Positions 32,430 through 43,591 of a stretch of DNA of 64,000 nt are shown here, piece after piece. This DNA is from Cylicocyclus nassatus (taxonomy: Eukaryota; Nematoda; Chromadorea; Rhabditida; Strongylidae): the NCBI GenBank assembly GCA_958299035.1, contig CATQJL010000112.1, positions 88,492,636 to 88,556,635 on the forward strand, in the 5' to 3' direction. Positions within the stretch are counted from its first letter, which is position 1. Every line of letters begins with the position of its first letter. A model generated the notes under the pieces. The model worked only from the letters and a program-made list of their open reading frames with translations. It was not told the origin of the DNA and did no database searches. Both the position numbers and the translations under genes were made by a program.

Positions 32430-33159
32430 CCTTCTTAAAAAGAAGGACGGTTCTTGACGTTCTCCACTGGTCGGGAATCCTCTCCTTCTGAAAGTAAGAT
32501 GTCAGGTGCGACACGAGGATCTCGTGTAGACGTTGTCCTCCGGCTCGCAGAAATTCAACGGAAAGATGGTCTCGTCCTGGAGCCGTGGATGTCTTCATGG
32601 TCTGAATCGCCGTGCGCACTTCAGCAGGTAGAATTTGTGGTGGTACTTCTCCAGTGGGAACAACGGGCGTCGACACGGGTGTTGGTGAGCGGAAGAGGTT
32701 GGTATAGAAGTTCTTCGCGATAGATTCCATCTTGTATCGGGAAAAAGTCGGAGTCCCGTCTTCGTTCAATGGTGCAGCCAGCGGTACGTGATATTCACAG
32801 AGGTCCCTTCGGCATTTCTTAAGACTTCGTCTTCCTTCGGCTGCTTCCAGTATCTTGGCTTGCCTGTACTTCCTGAGATCCTCCTGCATAGCTGTTCTGC
32901 AACTGGCGTTGGCTATCAGTCGCTCGAGATGGGTTGCATTCGGATCCTGCCTCAGAAATCTTCTTCTTTCGAGCAATTCCTTGGTGGTCTTCGAAATACG
33001 TTCCAGGTTCTTCTCAGAAGTCACTGAGGCACATTCTCCGCAGGCTCGCAATCCTTTCAGAAGCCGGTCGTAGTCGTACGTTGGGTCCTCCTCGATGGGC
33101 CAGTCACATCTTGATATCTTCAAGAGTTTCAGATGATATACAACATGTGGAGGAATCAA
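32344..33159 (-). pseudogene. RTE linker between endonuclease and RT
   Basis: Continuous ORF of 271 codons: CDWPIEEDPTYDYDRLLKG, ERISKTTKELLERRRFLR, TAMQEDLRKYRQAK, ESIAKNFYTNLFRSPTPV, AVQTMKTSTAPGRDHLSVEF-like segment (written AIQTMKTSTAPGRDHL) and SYFQKERIPDQWRTSRTVLL, all standard RTE landmarks ahead of the RT fingers. Its last ~29 codons are out of frame. Confidence 0.88.
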
Positions 33160-33173
33160 TATTTCTTGCAGCT

Positions 33174-33280
33174 CTAACCCAGGGTGGAGTACTCCTCTTT
33201 AATTCTCCATCCCGCCCATTTCAATGTATTGGCGGGAGGCCGCCAGTGGAGAATTAGTGAAGAGAGGTACTCCACCCCGG
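33174..33280. repeat. imperfect palindrome in the RTE gap
   Basis: GGTGGAGTACTCCTCTTTAA and its inverse (near 33250-33275) enclose GGCGGGATGG/CCGCCAGTGG inner arms. About 100 bp hairpin. It lies in the stretch replacing the missing part of the RTE endonuclease. Confidence 0.65.
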
Positions 33281-33905
33281 GCATATGCCGTGGGAGGCGT
33301 GAATCCCACACATATTATATATCATTTGAAAGCTCTTGAAGAGGAGAATCTAACCTATGAAGTCGCAACATGAATCATATAGCTAAGGCAAATTCTGATG
33401 GGCAAACCTCACCCTACAAAACCTATGAAGTCACAACATCACACACATTCAAAGTCCGAATTTATAAGAGTTTAAATGTCAGTTGTCATTAAGCAACCTA
33501 AAGTTGAGAAGATTTTTAAGATTTTTCAAAATTCTCGTTCTCGGCGGCCACTCCTCAAATCAAACTGTTTTTTTCACTGTCTGGTAGAACAACACTTACC
33601 CTTCAAAACCTATGAAGTCGCAACTGCGGAGGTCTTCAGCCAGCAGATTTGTAACAGTGGAATGATTTTTCACGATTTTTCATTATTTTATCAGTCTAAA
33701 TTCTGGTTCTCGGCGGTTACTGCCTGGATCGACCTACTTTCTTCGCTGTACATTATATCAAAATTTAGTTGATAAAATACGTAAAGTTCCGCTGAGTTTT
33801 ACTTCCAAATACACTATGGCACGTTTACTTTAGATATTTATGACGCTGTATACATAAAAATATGCTTTCAATGATCCCTTTTGCATTTGTTTTGCTTATT
33901 TTCCG
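33281..33905. other. foreign stretch replacing part of the RTE endonuclease
   Basis: The phrase ACCTATGAAGTCGCAACA recurs three times with small changes (about 33353, 33421, 33608), and ATTCTCGTTCTCGGCGG-like segments recur at 33532 and 33707, so it is built of internal imperfect repeats with a period near 180-260 bp. No coding region. Confidence 0.5.
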
Positions 33906-33909
33906 CGAA

Positions 33910-34436
33910 CTAACGGTAACTAACGGTTCCTGGAAGAATAGACGTTAATGCTCCCCCCCCCCCCGGTTCGGGAGGTGAGTGTCCGGCACTACCACCTTCA
34001 CTTTTGGCCGGCCAGTGGTAGCTGGGACCACCTTCACTTTTGGTGGGCCCGGCTTCCCCCATCGCAGCTCTGGTCGTAATCTTAAGATAGCTAGAGGTGA
34101 GTGACATCATTTCATGCGAATTAACAAGATGAACGAGTGATGGGTGGACGACAAAGCCAATGCCTCCAACGTTTCGTGATGAAACCATTTCACCACGAAT
34201 GATGAGGGTCCCATCACTATCTGTCCCACGTCCTTCTTCCTGGACTTCGTTTCCTGCAGAGCGATAACGTGGTACTTGATGTGCTCTGCAGCGTCGAGAA
34301 GAGCGTGGAGGTCGGCGTTTATGGAGACAGTCTGTTGTAGATGCAGAGCATGAGGCAGCTTCCATGGCGCGTCGTCCGGACAGACGTGTCCTTTTGTCCG
34401 ATCAGAAAGGTGCCTGAGTACCCTGACATCGTTCAC
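33910..34436 (-). pseudogene. RTE apurinic endonuclease, N-terminal fragment
   Basis: The minus strand reads [12 protein letters not shown] (the catalytic glutamate-containing QET motif of APE nucleases) and, in another frame, [30 protein letters not shown] as two adjoining segments. One frameshift lies between them. The remaining two thirds of the domain, including the GDFN and SDH motifs, are absent. The 5' UTR is not identifiable. Confidence 0.82.
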
Positions 34437-34807
34437 TTATGACACTTATGCACTCTGCTGTGCATCGCAGTTCGACACCCAGTATCACCCCCACACCGTT
34501 TAGGCGGCCGACCCTTGTAGGGGATTAAAAATAGCTTGTATTAAGTATTAGTATTAAGTATTAACATGTATAAACAAGTCGATTGCACATTTATCTTTCT
34601 TATATGAGTAACTTTAAAAACTCGTTACGCCACTGGTTTGTACGTATATTCAGAATAGTAATTTTCACTGAACCAATCCAGACCAAACCTGGCACATATA
34701 CACCTTGGGAGAAGCGAGTGTCGTAGGCTAGTCATCGTTATCGATCGTTATCGATTTTAACGATTTTTTTTCAAAGTTTGAGCTACGGGGCTGGGAGTTG
34801 GCACAAG

Positions 34808-35403
34808 CTCAGATCATTGTCGGGAGCAGGCGGCCATGCGATCTATTGGCGGGCGGGCACCGGGAAAGTAGTTCGCTGATTTCTTGCGGTCCACTTGCAG
34901 ATGTTTGGAAGAATTATAACGAAATTTTCGACGAATGCTTGAATGCTTGGAGAACAATCGCGGTTTCTTTATAGATTAACTGCGGCGCAGTGGCCGCATT
35001 CTCGCGGACTTTCCGCGAGAACATGCAAAATTTTCGAGGGCAGCACGATCCTTTATGGAGGACAGCGCAGCCCCCAGGTACTTTCCGCTGAGAGAAAGTA
35101 CCTCAAACTTGAGTAGTTAAACCAGCGGTGACACCTCTGCTACGCAGAGTCTTACGTGCTCGACGTAAGCGCGAAACTGCGTAAAAAGAGTCCGAGCGCC
35201 TGCTGAAAGTACGGCCAGCGCTTGCTAAAAAAGATTATTTGACGAGCGCCTGCAGAAAATTCTATGTTGCTGCCCGCTGGCAGAACATTAGACAGTGAAG
35301 GAAGTACCGCTCGCTGAAGGTTCGGCCACGCCCTAAAATTCTGCTGACCGCTTGCAGAAAAGAGCGAGTTTGCGAACCGCCTACCCCCCGGCGATTATCT
35401 GAG
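34808..35403. mobile_element. CTCAG-ended MITE, long form (596 bp)
   Basis: Starts CTCAGATCATTGTCGGG and includes GGCGGGCACCGGGAAAGTAG. Ends with inverse CTCAGATAATCGCCGGGGGG. Homologous over its full length to 42585-43136, and its ends to 13296-13585. The interior has GCGCCTGCAGAAA-type inverted segments. Confidence 0.78.
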
Positions 35404-35622
35404 AGTGGGTGGGAGTAAGTGAGCATGCTGATTACGAAAATATTATTGACAAAACCGGGCGGAGCCGGACTTGCCAGCTAGTTTCTTCCGAAGATCAGAA
35501 AATCTGAAGTTTAGCTGATGTCTTGCAATTACAAAACGCATTATATATTCGTCAAATTCCTTTTAACTAACAAGCTCTTAATTTTGCACACTGCATTAGA
35601 AATTCTTGTGAACGGAGCTTAC

Positions 35623-35742
35623 CTATGTAGCACGTTGTTGCTGTGTAAGTAAGACACTGCAGAGAGCATCTGTGTCATTAAGTCGATTACAACGTCCTCG
35701 GGCATGAATGATTGGCATTTGGCGAGATATTGGGCCAGTGTT
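35623..35742 (-). CDS. NEK-type protein kinase, exon encoding subdomains V-VIb
   Basis: 120-nt internal exon of a NIMA-related serine/threonine kinase. The acceptor reads TTGCAG before 35742 and the donor is GTAAGC after 35623. The translation starts TLAQYLAKCQSFMPEDVVID and ends YLHSNNVLHR, reaching the histidine-arginine that begins the catalytic HRD loop. The last codon is split AG|. Phase matches the exon at 36400-36503 exactly, and joining them yields the hinge GG-T-L. NEK8/NEK9 kinases, known for ciliary and cuticle-moulting functions in animals, have this MEYA-GGTLA hinge. The next exon with DLK was not found in the window. Confidence 0.8.
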   Translation of the reverse strand, partial: NTGPISRQMPIIHARGRCNRLNDTDALCSVLLTQQQRAT

Positions 35743-36399
35743 CTGCAATAGTCACAGCAGAACATCAATGCAGCACTTGTTATGGTCACACTACGGAATC
35801 TTTCTTTCGCTCAATTGAACTTGACTGCTCGGTGATTGCATTGTAGCACTCGTACGACTCCGTAAGCGCGAGAGATTCAAAGCACAAAAATCGACAATGT
35901 CAAACATTTATTCGGCATTTACAGGCGCCTTTAGGGATGCTCTTCACTGGTAATTTGGGTGTAGAACGACAGCTGGTCGAGTTTATCCGCCCCAGGGACA
36001 TGACTCAGGGCTAGCCTGGTATATCGTAATCGTTGATATATAGGCTGCTGCACGACGAAGACGCAATATCTTTTCAAGCGCGAACGCGGCTTTATTAGCG
36101 TCGGAGCAAATGAGGCGCAGGATCTACAACGATGAAGACATGCGCGCGCCGCGTTCGCGCCCGCTTAACTAATACTGCTTCTGCGCCTTCGCCCTGCAAT
36201 AGCCCTTATGTTCTAAGATCGTGGGCGTGCCACATTAGGCAAATCTAATGCTCATACTCATTCCAAATGCAAAATATTCTTGCTGTCAGAAAATTGATTT
36301 TCGCTTGCTGCTTTCTGATTTAACAACAGTAAGTACTTATGTCGCATCGTTACGTTATCTGCTATAAGTGTTGACAGTTTGACAAAGTAAGTTCCCCAC

Positions 36400-36503
36400 C
36401 CTCCATCTGCATATTCCATTTCGATCATAAGGATGCCGTCCTCTTCGAACGAATCATAATATGAGATTATGTTCGGATGCTCAATGCGAGAAAGAAGGTG
36501 TAC
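36400..36503 (-). CDS. NEK-type protein kinase, exon encoding subdomains IV-V
   Basis: 104-nt internal exon. Acceptor TCCTTTCAG before 36503. Translation starts VHLLSRIEHPNIISYYDSF and ends with the hinge MIEMEYADGG. The donor after 36400 is GTGGGG, a GT but an atypical context. Entry phase 0 and exit phase 2, continuing at 35742. In the family this segment comprises helix C, strand 4 and the gatekeeper (methionine here). The intron between the exons is 657 bp. The upstream exon with the glycine loop and the catalytic lysine was not identified. Confidence 0.8.
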
Positions 36504-37188
36504 CTGAAAGGATTCTTTTGTATGGAGACAGCAAGTCATTAGATTTCCCTAAAATCTTTGTCTTTTTCTCAGAGAGCAAATAAGAAATGATAACCAATAG
36601 ACAAGCTTAATCGCATTCAGTGCATCATTTTTCTTCCCCAACAAAGGAAGGAACGGTGTCCGTGGCCTTTTGAGCTGAAATAATATTACACTCGCCTTGA
36701 AACGCTGATTCATAAACTGACTTCGGTTTCTGCTAATCATTTTTCAAAATAAGTTGGAAGGGATTTTCGCGTCAAGTGGCCGCCCAAGAGAAATACGCTT
36801 AAAACCCCAATACTACCGGTACGCTATCGGTGTATTGACTAGTTTGATAGTTTCACGAGAATGCAAGTATTTGAAGCCTTTCGCGTCTTTTAGTCTTGCA
36901 CTGCTTCAATTAACACGTTTCGGACCAGTGCTGCACATGGTGCAGCACGCTGCTTTGAAGGATCTTTTTGACGTTTACAGGAGGCTTGCTCCAGGAGATC
37001 CAGGCTCAATGTGCTGACCCTCTTAGAACTTTATCCTATAGCGCAAGAAGTAATTTGAATGTTTTTTATTATTTGTAGTTACTCAAAACCATGCAAATTT
37101 TGATGATGAAAGACCTCTTAACTTCTTTCCCAAAACCGCTCTGCAGCTGTGGAAGGCAAATTTGATATCGGCTCTCCAATCTCTTTTC
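36504..37188. other. probable NEK intron, no feature identified
   Basis: Contains a short relative of the ACAAGG foldback interior (TTGAAACGCTGATTCATAAA near 36696). The plus-strand ORF at 36754-37017 has no recognised domain. Confidence 0.35.
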
Positions 37189-37591
37189 AAAGGCAGCGTC
37201 CGGGCAAAATCTCGATTTTTAAAAAATCCACTTACCGGGAGTTATTGGCAACTCTGAATCCTAAAATCCACATCAGAAGGCGCGAAAACCGCTGTGACAT
37301 CGTTTTCCAAAGCCGAACAATTTAAAATTCGACGATCCCCACCAAGGCAGAGACGCAGAGTTGCTGCGGGACCCTACATTTCAATTGTGGCGGCATGCGT
37401 ACTCTGCCGCATAGCAGGAATTCAAACAGGTCGGAGGACCCCGCCCCAGGCATAAGTTTCCCCACTTTCCGGTCGTTTTTCTTGCTTTAGAGCGTTATGA
37501 CGTCGCAGTTGCGCGGTGTTGTGTCCGAGGAGGGCCACTTTCGCATGGCACTGAAACCCCAAAACCCCCAACTTGCCCGGACACTGCCTTT
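37189..37591. mobile_element. AAAGGCAGCG-ended MITE, 403 bp
   Basis: Left AAAGGCAGCGTCCGGGCAAA, right inverse AAAGGCAGTGTCCGGGCAAG. Same family as 29044-29400 and 47321-47787. Interior GC-rich. Confidence 0.78.
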
Positions 37592-37866
37592 AGCAGTATT
37601 CATGCTTTAGTAACCAACACTTCATTCGCGACCCTTCCATGAAAGAAGGGAGATAAAATACAAAGACTCATGCTGAGTTTGAGAATGAATGGACATGGTG
37701 TTGAATAAACTTGAAATTTGTGAGCAGTATGCCTGGTATTCCATTTTACCAGTATGAAACACATTTCGACAGCACATTCTTGTGAGAAATTGATCTATCG
37801 CCTTTTACTTGCAAGAGAAGGCACCTGAATAGCTCTTTCTTTCTAGAAAGAGATATATCATTTGAT

Positions 37867-38027
37867 TTGATTCAACTGGCTTGGCTCGGCGGGGCTTCGT
37901 GACCTAATTAAGGCTAAGTATTGATCAGAGAGCACTCGCGCGAGAGAGACGCGGTGCGTCGCGGGCGCGAGCGGCCTCAATTAGATTACAAAACCCCGCC
38001 CTAATGGTGCTAAGCCAGTTGAATCAA
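37867..38027. mobile_element. ~160-bp GC-rich MITE (TTGATTCAACTGGCTT ends)
   Basis: Left TTGATTCAACTGGCTTGGCT, right inverse TTTGATTCAACTGGCTTAGC, with GGCGGGG inner arms. The core is a GC-rich CGCGAGAGAGACGCGGTGCG stretch. Flanked by AT-rich DNA. Exact target duplication uncertain (TTGAT repeats at the left border). Confidence 0.7.
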
Positions 38028-38164
38028 AGGTTATATTTTCTTTTTTAAAGCTTCAAACGCTAATTCCAAGTATGCTATTTGTAGGTGCGATGCACCAAGG
38101 TGAAACGAGTTATTGACTTCTTCCTGGCTAAAATTTGCATACTCATCTACTTACTGGCACACGG

Positions 38165-38505
38165 CATGATTATCTAGCAGGAAAAACCACCTAACTTAGT
38201 CGGCTTTTTGAAAAGCGGCACATACGGTCGGAATCAGCTTGAAAAGCTGACAAATCTGCTAACCATAGCTGCGAAGCATTGTTCTGAAGCCGTTATGAGC
38301 CTTTTCCTAGGCAAAGTTTGCGACTTTTTCCAAATCCAGTTCTATGTCGATGACACATGCTAAGAAGCTCATAACTCGCTTCAGAGTAATGCTTCGCAGC
38401 TACGGACAGCACAGTTGAAACCAACGTCTCAAGCTGATTTTGATTCGCGTCGTTTTTCGAAAGGCCGACTTAAGTTAGGTGCCTTCCTTTATAAGTGCTG
38501 ATGTT
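38165..38505. repeat. inverted-repeat element with CTTAGTCGGC arms
   Basis: Left CACCTAACTTAGTCGGCTTT, right inverse GGCACCTAACTTAAGTCGGC. The inner arms (AAGCCGTTATGAGC / inverse) pair as well. Relative of 15211-15635. Confidence 0.65.
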
Positions 38506-38755
38506 CTTTGTCAGTGGGGAAAGATTTGATTCGATGATATTTTGGTATCTCAGCACTTTCTTCGTGCACATTTTTACCTACAGGCACTCTTCCTAAGCTG
38601 TGTAGTATGCCACTTTAGCACACTAAAAAACTCATAACTCGCTTCAAACTAGTACGCCGCCGCTGTCGATAGCATATTCGGAATCAGCGTTCCGATGTGT
38701 TTGAGGATATACATGTCTTGTCTTCTGTCTTCGTAATCAGAATATGAGCTATGAC

Positions 38756-39826
38756 CAGGGTCACGCAAGGGGTGTGGCACACGATCGCTGGTCACGACCT
38801 CCCCCCTGATTGCTGTTTTAATAAGAACCCCTGAACTATATACCTAAATAGCATTACTTGAACGCCCTGTCAAACATACGGGCAACATATCCATAATGAG
38901 CATATCAATTAACCCCTGTAGACAAAGTTTGAGCGAATTCTGAATATTCAAGATACTAGGCTACCTAAGTGAAATGGTCATTTTTTTGTTTCAAGAGTGA
39001 ATTAGCTATCCGTTGCACTCAGGACAAAGCACTACTCCTTCTTTGTCCATCTCAGAAATCCCGCTTTAAAAGACCTCCAAACTGTGAAATTAGAGGTCAT
39101 CCAGAAGCACGTTTTTCCTATTTTCCCCTTTTGATGGCTGTGCTTTCACCAACTATTACACAGAGCAAAGAAAACGAATCAGGCTCAAATCACTCCTGTG
39201 AAAACTAGAAGATCTAGATTATCGATTTATATAAATATGGTTTGCTAAAACTGTTTTTATGACACAGTTAATGAGGTGTGGCACACCCCCTTAAATTTAA
39301 GGGAGTGTGCCACACCCCATTAACCATATCAAAAAACATTTTTAGCGAACAGTACTTATACGAATCGATAGCCTAAACCTCGTGAATTCCATGGGAATGT
39401 TTTAATCCTGTTTCGTCTTCTTAGCTCTGAGTAATATTTGGTGAAAACACAGCCATTAAAAGCGGAAAATGGGAAAAACGTGCTTTTGGTTGACCTCTAA
39501 TTTCACAGTTTGGAGGTCTTTTGAAGCGGGATTTTTGAGTTGAACGAAGAAGGAGTAGTGCTTTGTCTTGAGTGCGAAAACGGATAGCTAATTCACCTTT
39601 GAAACAAAGTTAACCATGTTGGAAAGTGACCATTTCACTTAGGTAGCCTAGTATCTTGAATCTTCAAAATTCGCTCAAACTTTGTCTACAGGGGTTAATT
39701 GCCATGCTATTTATGGAAATGATACAAATATCATATTATTATATTACCCAACTACGACCTCCTCCCCTTCTGACTCCTCAATACGACCCCCCAGGTGTGG
39801 CGTGCCACACCCCACGCTTGACCCTG
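38756..39826. mobile_element. hAT-like foldback element, copy 2
   Basis: 1071 bp, termini CAGGGTCACGC and inverse CAGGGTCAAGC, 8-bp duplication GCTATGAC at 38748-38755 and 39827-39834. Arms pair through most of the length, and a central GTGTGGCACACCCCC palindrome lies near 39275-39320. Colinear with 19154-20277 and 58794-60188. Confidence 0.88.
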
Positions 39827-39834
39827 GCTATGAC

Positions 39835-40532
39835 CTGGGGCTTTAGCTAAATTTGTGGTTCGCAAATACTGCGCTACCTAGTGGTACAATCTATTCAGTT
39901 TTTTCTATGCTTTGAAGATGCAGCAGGCCATCTAAATGCATCTTTAGAGAAATTGATTATGGTTGAAGGGGGGATAGGAAGATTGGGCCACTCTGGTTAT
40001 TGCAGCTTATGTAGAAGAAAAGCCGCAGAGTTTCAAGTTTACAGTATAGGGAAGGTTTTTTCGGCACTTTCGCACAAATTTCAGAAGCAAAGATTTCGTT
40101 TGACATGCGAAATCCGTGGAGTCAAAGACAGGGAGAGAGAAAGACTGGGAACTCAGTTCGGTGATCTCTTCTGGGAAATTTTGCCCTTTGTCTCTCGCAG
40201 TGAATGATCGTGGAGCCTCAATGAGACAATGTTGGTATTGAGAAACTTGAGCGCTTCGACCGTATTAGATTCAGGCAGGGAAAACAAGCGCTAATGAACT
40301 CTCAGTTTTTACCTAGAAGTTCTCAAACGCATTTCCAGGTCAACTGGGGGTGGTAGGATTTTCACACAGTGCGGGAGCACGGCTCCTGACTAAAGCAACA
40401 GTGCAAGTTCGATCGAAAAAGGTGAATCCTAAAGCGAGAAAATCGCTCCGGAAAATAGTGGAAAAAGGGGCGGTACGCCAATTCCGCCTCCTTGACAGGT
40501 TTTGACGTGGCGAATGCTGTGAATCTAATGTA
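39835..40532. other. unassigned
   Basis: A plus-strand ORF of 108 codons (39881-40207; segment GHSGYCSLCRRKAAEFQV) has no splice or family support. No repeat ends are visible. Confidence 0.3.
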
Positions 40533-40770
40533 TCGTCTCCTCCACAGCTCGTGCTACCCTTGGTCTCGGTCTCAGACCTGCCACATGTGGCTAACATGTT
40601 GGCAATGTGGCAACAACATGTTTGCAACATGCCCCAACATGTTGGCAGAACATTTTGGCCACGCCAATATGTTGCTGCATGTTGCCAACGTGTTGCCGCC
40701 AACCAATGTGTTAGTCACATGTGGCAAGTCCGCGCCACCACAAGGGTAGCACGAGCTGTGGAGGGGACGA
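40533..40770. mobile_element. 238-bp MITE with internal ACATGTTGGC repeats
   Basis: Left TCGTCTCCTCCACAGCTCGT, right inverse TCGTCCCCTCCACAGCTCGT, TA on both sides. Between the ends, many copies of AACATGTTGGC or its inverse lie close together (about 40590-40700), a self-complementary cluster. Confidence 0.75.
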
Positions 40771-42584
40771 TAGCAACCTAACCACGCCAATCCTCGCCCC
40801 TACGCAGAAACCCTAAGAAAGCTGTCTACCACTTTGACAAGGGAACAGGGAAGGAGTGAGACAGGAACTGAAAATGCACCATGTGAACTACTGAAGGAGG
40901 TAACTGGGCCTTTTGCTGCAGAGAGCTTTGCAGGAAAGATTTTACGGCTATGATATGCAAAAACTGAGGGAGGTAGGTCCTGTGGCTAGATCAGCTCAGA
41001 AGACGAAGAGGAAGTGGGCGCCGTGGAGCTCACAGCTTTTTAATTGAAAAAGAAGAAAGAGAACGGTTTTGTTGCTTTCGCATGCATTGACCAGGGCCCG
41101 GTACAGATCGTCTGGAAGCAGGCTGGACTTCGTTTTTGGAGCAAAAAACAAAGGAGATATCGTTTTTGACGAGGTGGGACCGAGCACCAAAAATAAGCTC
41201 CATTTTTTCGACACAAGTCTTTCGGACAGGATATCATGCGATTGACATGCTCTATCGTGTAAGGCGAAAAGTGCGCGCGATTTGAAAGCAAGGCTAAAAT
41301 AAACAATTTGCGTGTTTACAGCGCACACAGAATCATATGAAACCAAAATTAAACATTACACTTAGGAGATTATTTGCAAAAGATTAATGCAAAAAGATTT
41401 GAAAATTTATGTGAAGGTGAAGTATTACCTTTTCCAAAATTAGTGCGTCTCTAGGCGGTCACTAGACGATCTGAGATCGTGTGGAGCATGTATTTCTGCT
41501 ACTTCACATAAGTTTCGGATTTCTCTATCACGACGGATTCCCCTGTCAAAAATCTATCCCTAAGCATGAAGACATTTTCATATCATTGTCTTTGCTTTGT
41601 TTTTCGCCTTTTTTCATAACTCGCTTTGTTGAATATCGCGCTCCAATGCCAAACTCTTGTGCATGCGTAGTATTCAGCTCCAATTTGTATTTTCACTCTT
41701 ATCTCACATTTTCTCTCTCAGACTAGTAAAATCATTCTTGTATTCATCTTCTCCTAAGTAGGTAAGTCAAAGAGGACTTCGTAAAACTTCTGAAAGTCAG
41801 GAAAGACTTCTTTTGCAGAAACCCTAGAAACCGACTCGTGCCGGGCCCTGGCGTTGACTACAGCAGCTTTGGGCAGGGAGAAGGAATGGGCACCGCGGAC
41901 AGGGCCCGGCAAGCGTTGGTTTGGAGCATTTTTGGAAATGAAATCCCCATGACTTCGCGAAAATTTACGAAGTCCTTCTTGACGTAAAAATTAGTAGGGG
42001 AAAGCTTATTCAATCAAAATAACAACAAAAAAGTGAAAAAAACGCATTTTAAGGTATCTGATATAACAAAAAAGCAAAAAGAAAACATTTCGGGTTGATT
42101 AGAGCTTTGTCATTGGGTGTGGTACCGTTTTAGTGCTCAGAATGTCGAAAACCCCCTAGGCGGACCAAATCTGTAGTCTCAACAATCTGACGATGTATTT
42201 CTCGCCACATAGTCTAAAGGACATCGCACGTGATTGAAGCGTGATATTTCTCAACGATTTACTTTACTTTTGGCTCATAAAAAGAGAGAGGCAATGGTTT
42301 GGTTTGCTCTCTTTACTACATGATATATTTTTGACCATTCTAATCGTCCAAATCAAAAAGGTGCAAAACTTACGTGAACTCTCCGATGTATATGCTCCGA
42401 ACCAACCCAGTTGGTTTGGTGTTGGTCTAGAAACCAACAAATTCGGAAACGAATATAAGGACACATAAGTTTTTGGAACTTTTTAAATAACACAGTTTGG
42501 AGTAATATTTATACACATAGCCCAAATTCGGAGCCATGTGAGGTAGAATAATAGCGTGAAAGGGTTGGGACGACAGAGCACTTA
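40771..42584. other. unassigned; low-level repeats
   Basis: Segments near 41005 and 41865 (GTGGGCGCCGTGGAG; GATGGGCACC-like GAATGGGCACCGCGGAC) resemble one near 44400 (GAACAATGAGCACCATGGAAAG), suggesting diverged copies of a larger repeat. ORFs at 40996-41346 (minus) and 41481-41726 (plus) have no recognised domains. Confidence 0.3.
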
Positions 42585-43136
42585 CTCAAATGGGCAAGCG
42601 GGCACCGGAAAAATAGTTCGCTGATTTCTTGCGGTCCGCTTGCAGATATTTGGAACAATTTTAGCGAAATTTTAGACGAATGCTTGGAGAACTATTGCGG
42701 TCTTTCTATGGATAAGTTGCGGCGCAGTGGCCGCATTCTCGCGGACTTTCCGCGAGAATATGCATTTCGGGGGCCGCACGATCCTTTGTGGAGGACCGCG
42801 CAGCTCCAGGTACTTTCCGCTTAGAGACAGTACCTCAAACTTGAGTAATTAAACCATCGATGACATCTCTGCCATGTAGAGTCTCACCTTTGCTCGGCGT
42901 ACGCCCGAAACTGCTTTAAAACCGTCCGAGCGCCAGCTGAAAATCTGACCAGCGCTTGCTGAAAGAGATCATTTGACGAGCGCCTGCAGAAACTTCTGTG
43001 TTGCTGCCCGCTGGCAGAACATCAGACAGTAAAGGAAGTGCCGCCCGCTGAAGGTTTGGTCACGCCCCAAAATTCTGCTGACCGCCTGCAGAAAAACGCG
43101 AGTTTGCGGACCGCCTGCCCCCAGCGATTACCTGAG
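42585..43136. mobile_element. CTCAG-ended MITE, long form (552 bp)
   Basis: Left CTCAAATGGGCAAGCGGGCA with CACCGGAAAAATAGTTCGCT, right inverse CTCAGGTAATCGCTGGGGGC, TA at 42583-42584 and 43137-43138. Colinear with 34808-35403. Confidence 0.82.
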
Positions 43137-43415
43137 TAAGAAAGCAAATCTTCTGAGGAGAGGGAGGATGTGCGAAAGGAAGTTCGGGAGCTCTGACCAT
43201 AAAACGACTCGGAAATTGGATTTTGGTGATTTCGTATCCAACGAAGAAAATTCTGGCTCCAACATAGGAAGAGTAAGACGGAAAGGGCTCCAACATGAGA
43301 ACTTTGAGGTACGAAAATATTGTAGAGATTTGGGCCTGATAAAGACACTTAGAAGAGATTTGCAGGGGGAGGGAGAGGAACTTTGACTACCCTAAAATTT
43401 CATAGGGCCTCTCAT

Positions 43416-43510
43416 CGAAGACTGTCAAATAAGTCCGGACTTATATGCAGCTTGTAAGTTCAGATTTGTTATGCAGCTTATAAGTTCAGATTTGTCTGAC
43501 AGTCTTCGGA
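43416..43510. repeat. inverted repeat containing a 26-bp tandem duplication
   Basis: CGAAGACTGTCA and the inverse TGACAGTCTTCG enclose two head-to-tail copies (43445-43470, 43471-43496) of a 26-bp unit beginning ATGCAGCTTGTAAGTTCAG. Only two or three differences separate the copies. Confidence 0.65.
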
Positions 43511-43591
43511 TTGATCTGACATGATTTGAGGATAGTTATGATGGAAGGGAAAAGGACTTATCTGGGACTTATCTGCAAGATTTTGATAGAA

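Larger units (their letters stand above)
30205..34440 (-). mobile_element. RTE-clade non-LTR retrotransposon, defective
   Basis: Minus-strand element with apurinic endonuclease (APE) N terminus, linker, RT and C-terminal domain in order. It ends in the short tandem AAGT/CTAAGTAT tail (30205-30232) typical of RTE elements. A central part of the endonuclease is missing between about 33910 and 33160, and a foldback of about 840 bp interrupts the RT just before the catalytic box. It strongly resembles RTE elements known from strongylid nematodes. That family comparison is from general knowledge, not a search. Confidence 0.88.

Noticed and set aside
36549..36740. Possible upstream NEK exon (minus strand KKNDALNAIK resembles the helix C region of NEK9)
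   Set aside because: Joining it to the 36503 exon would give about three extra residues before HPN, the donor would be poor, and the part further upstream matches a repeat. The resemblance is too short.
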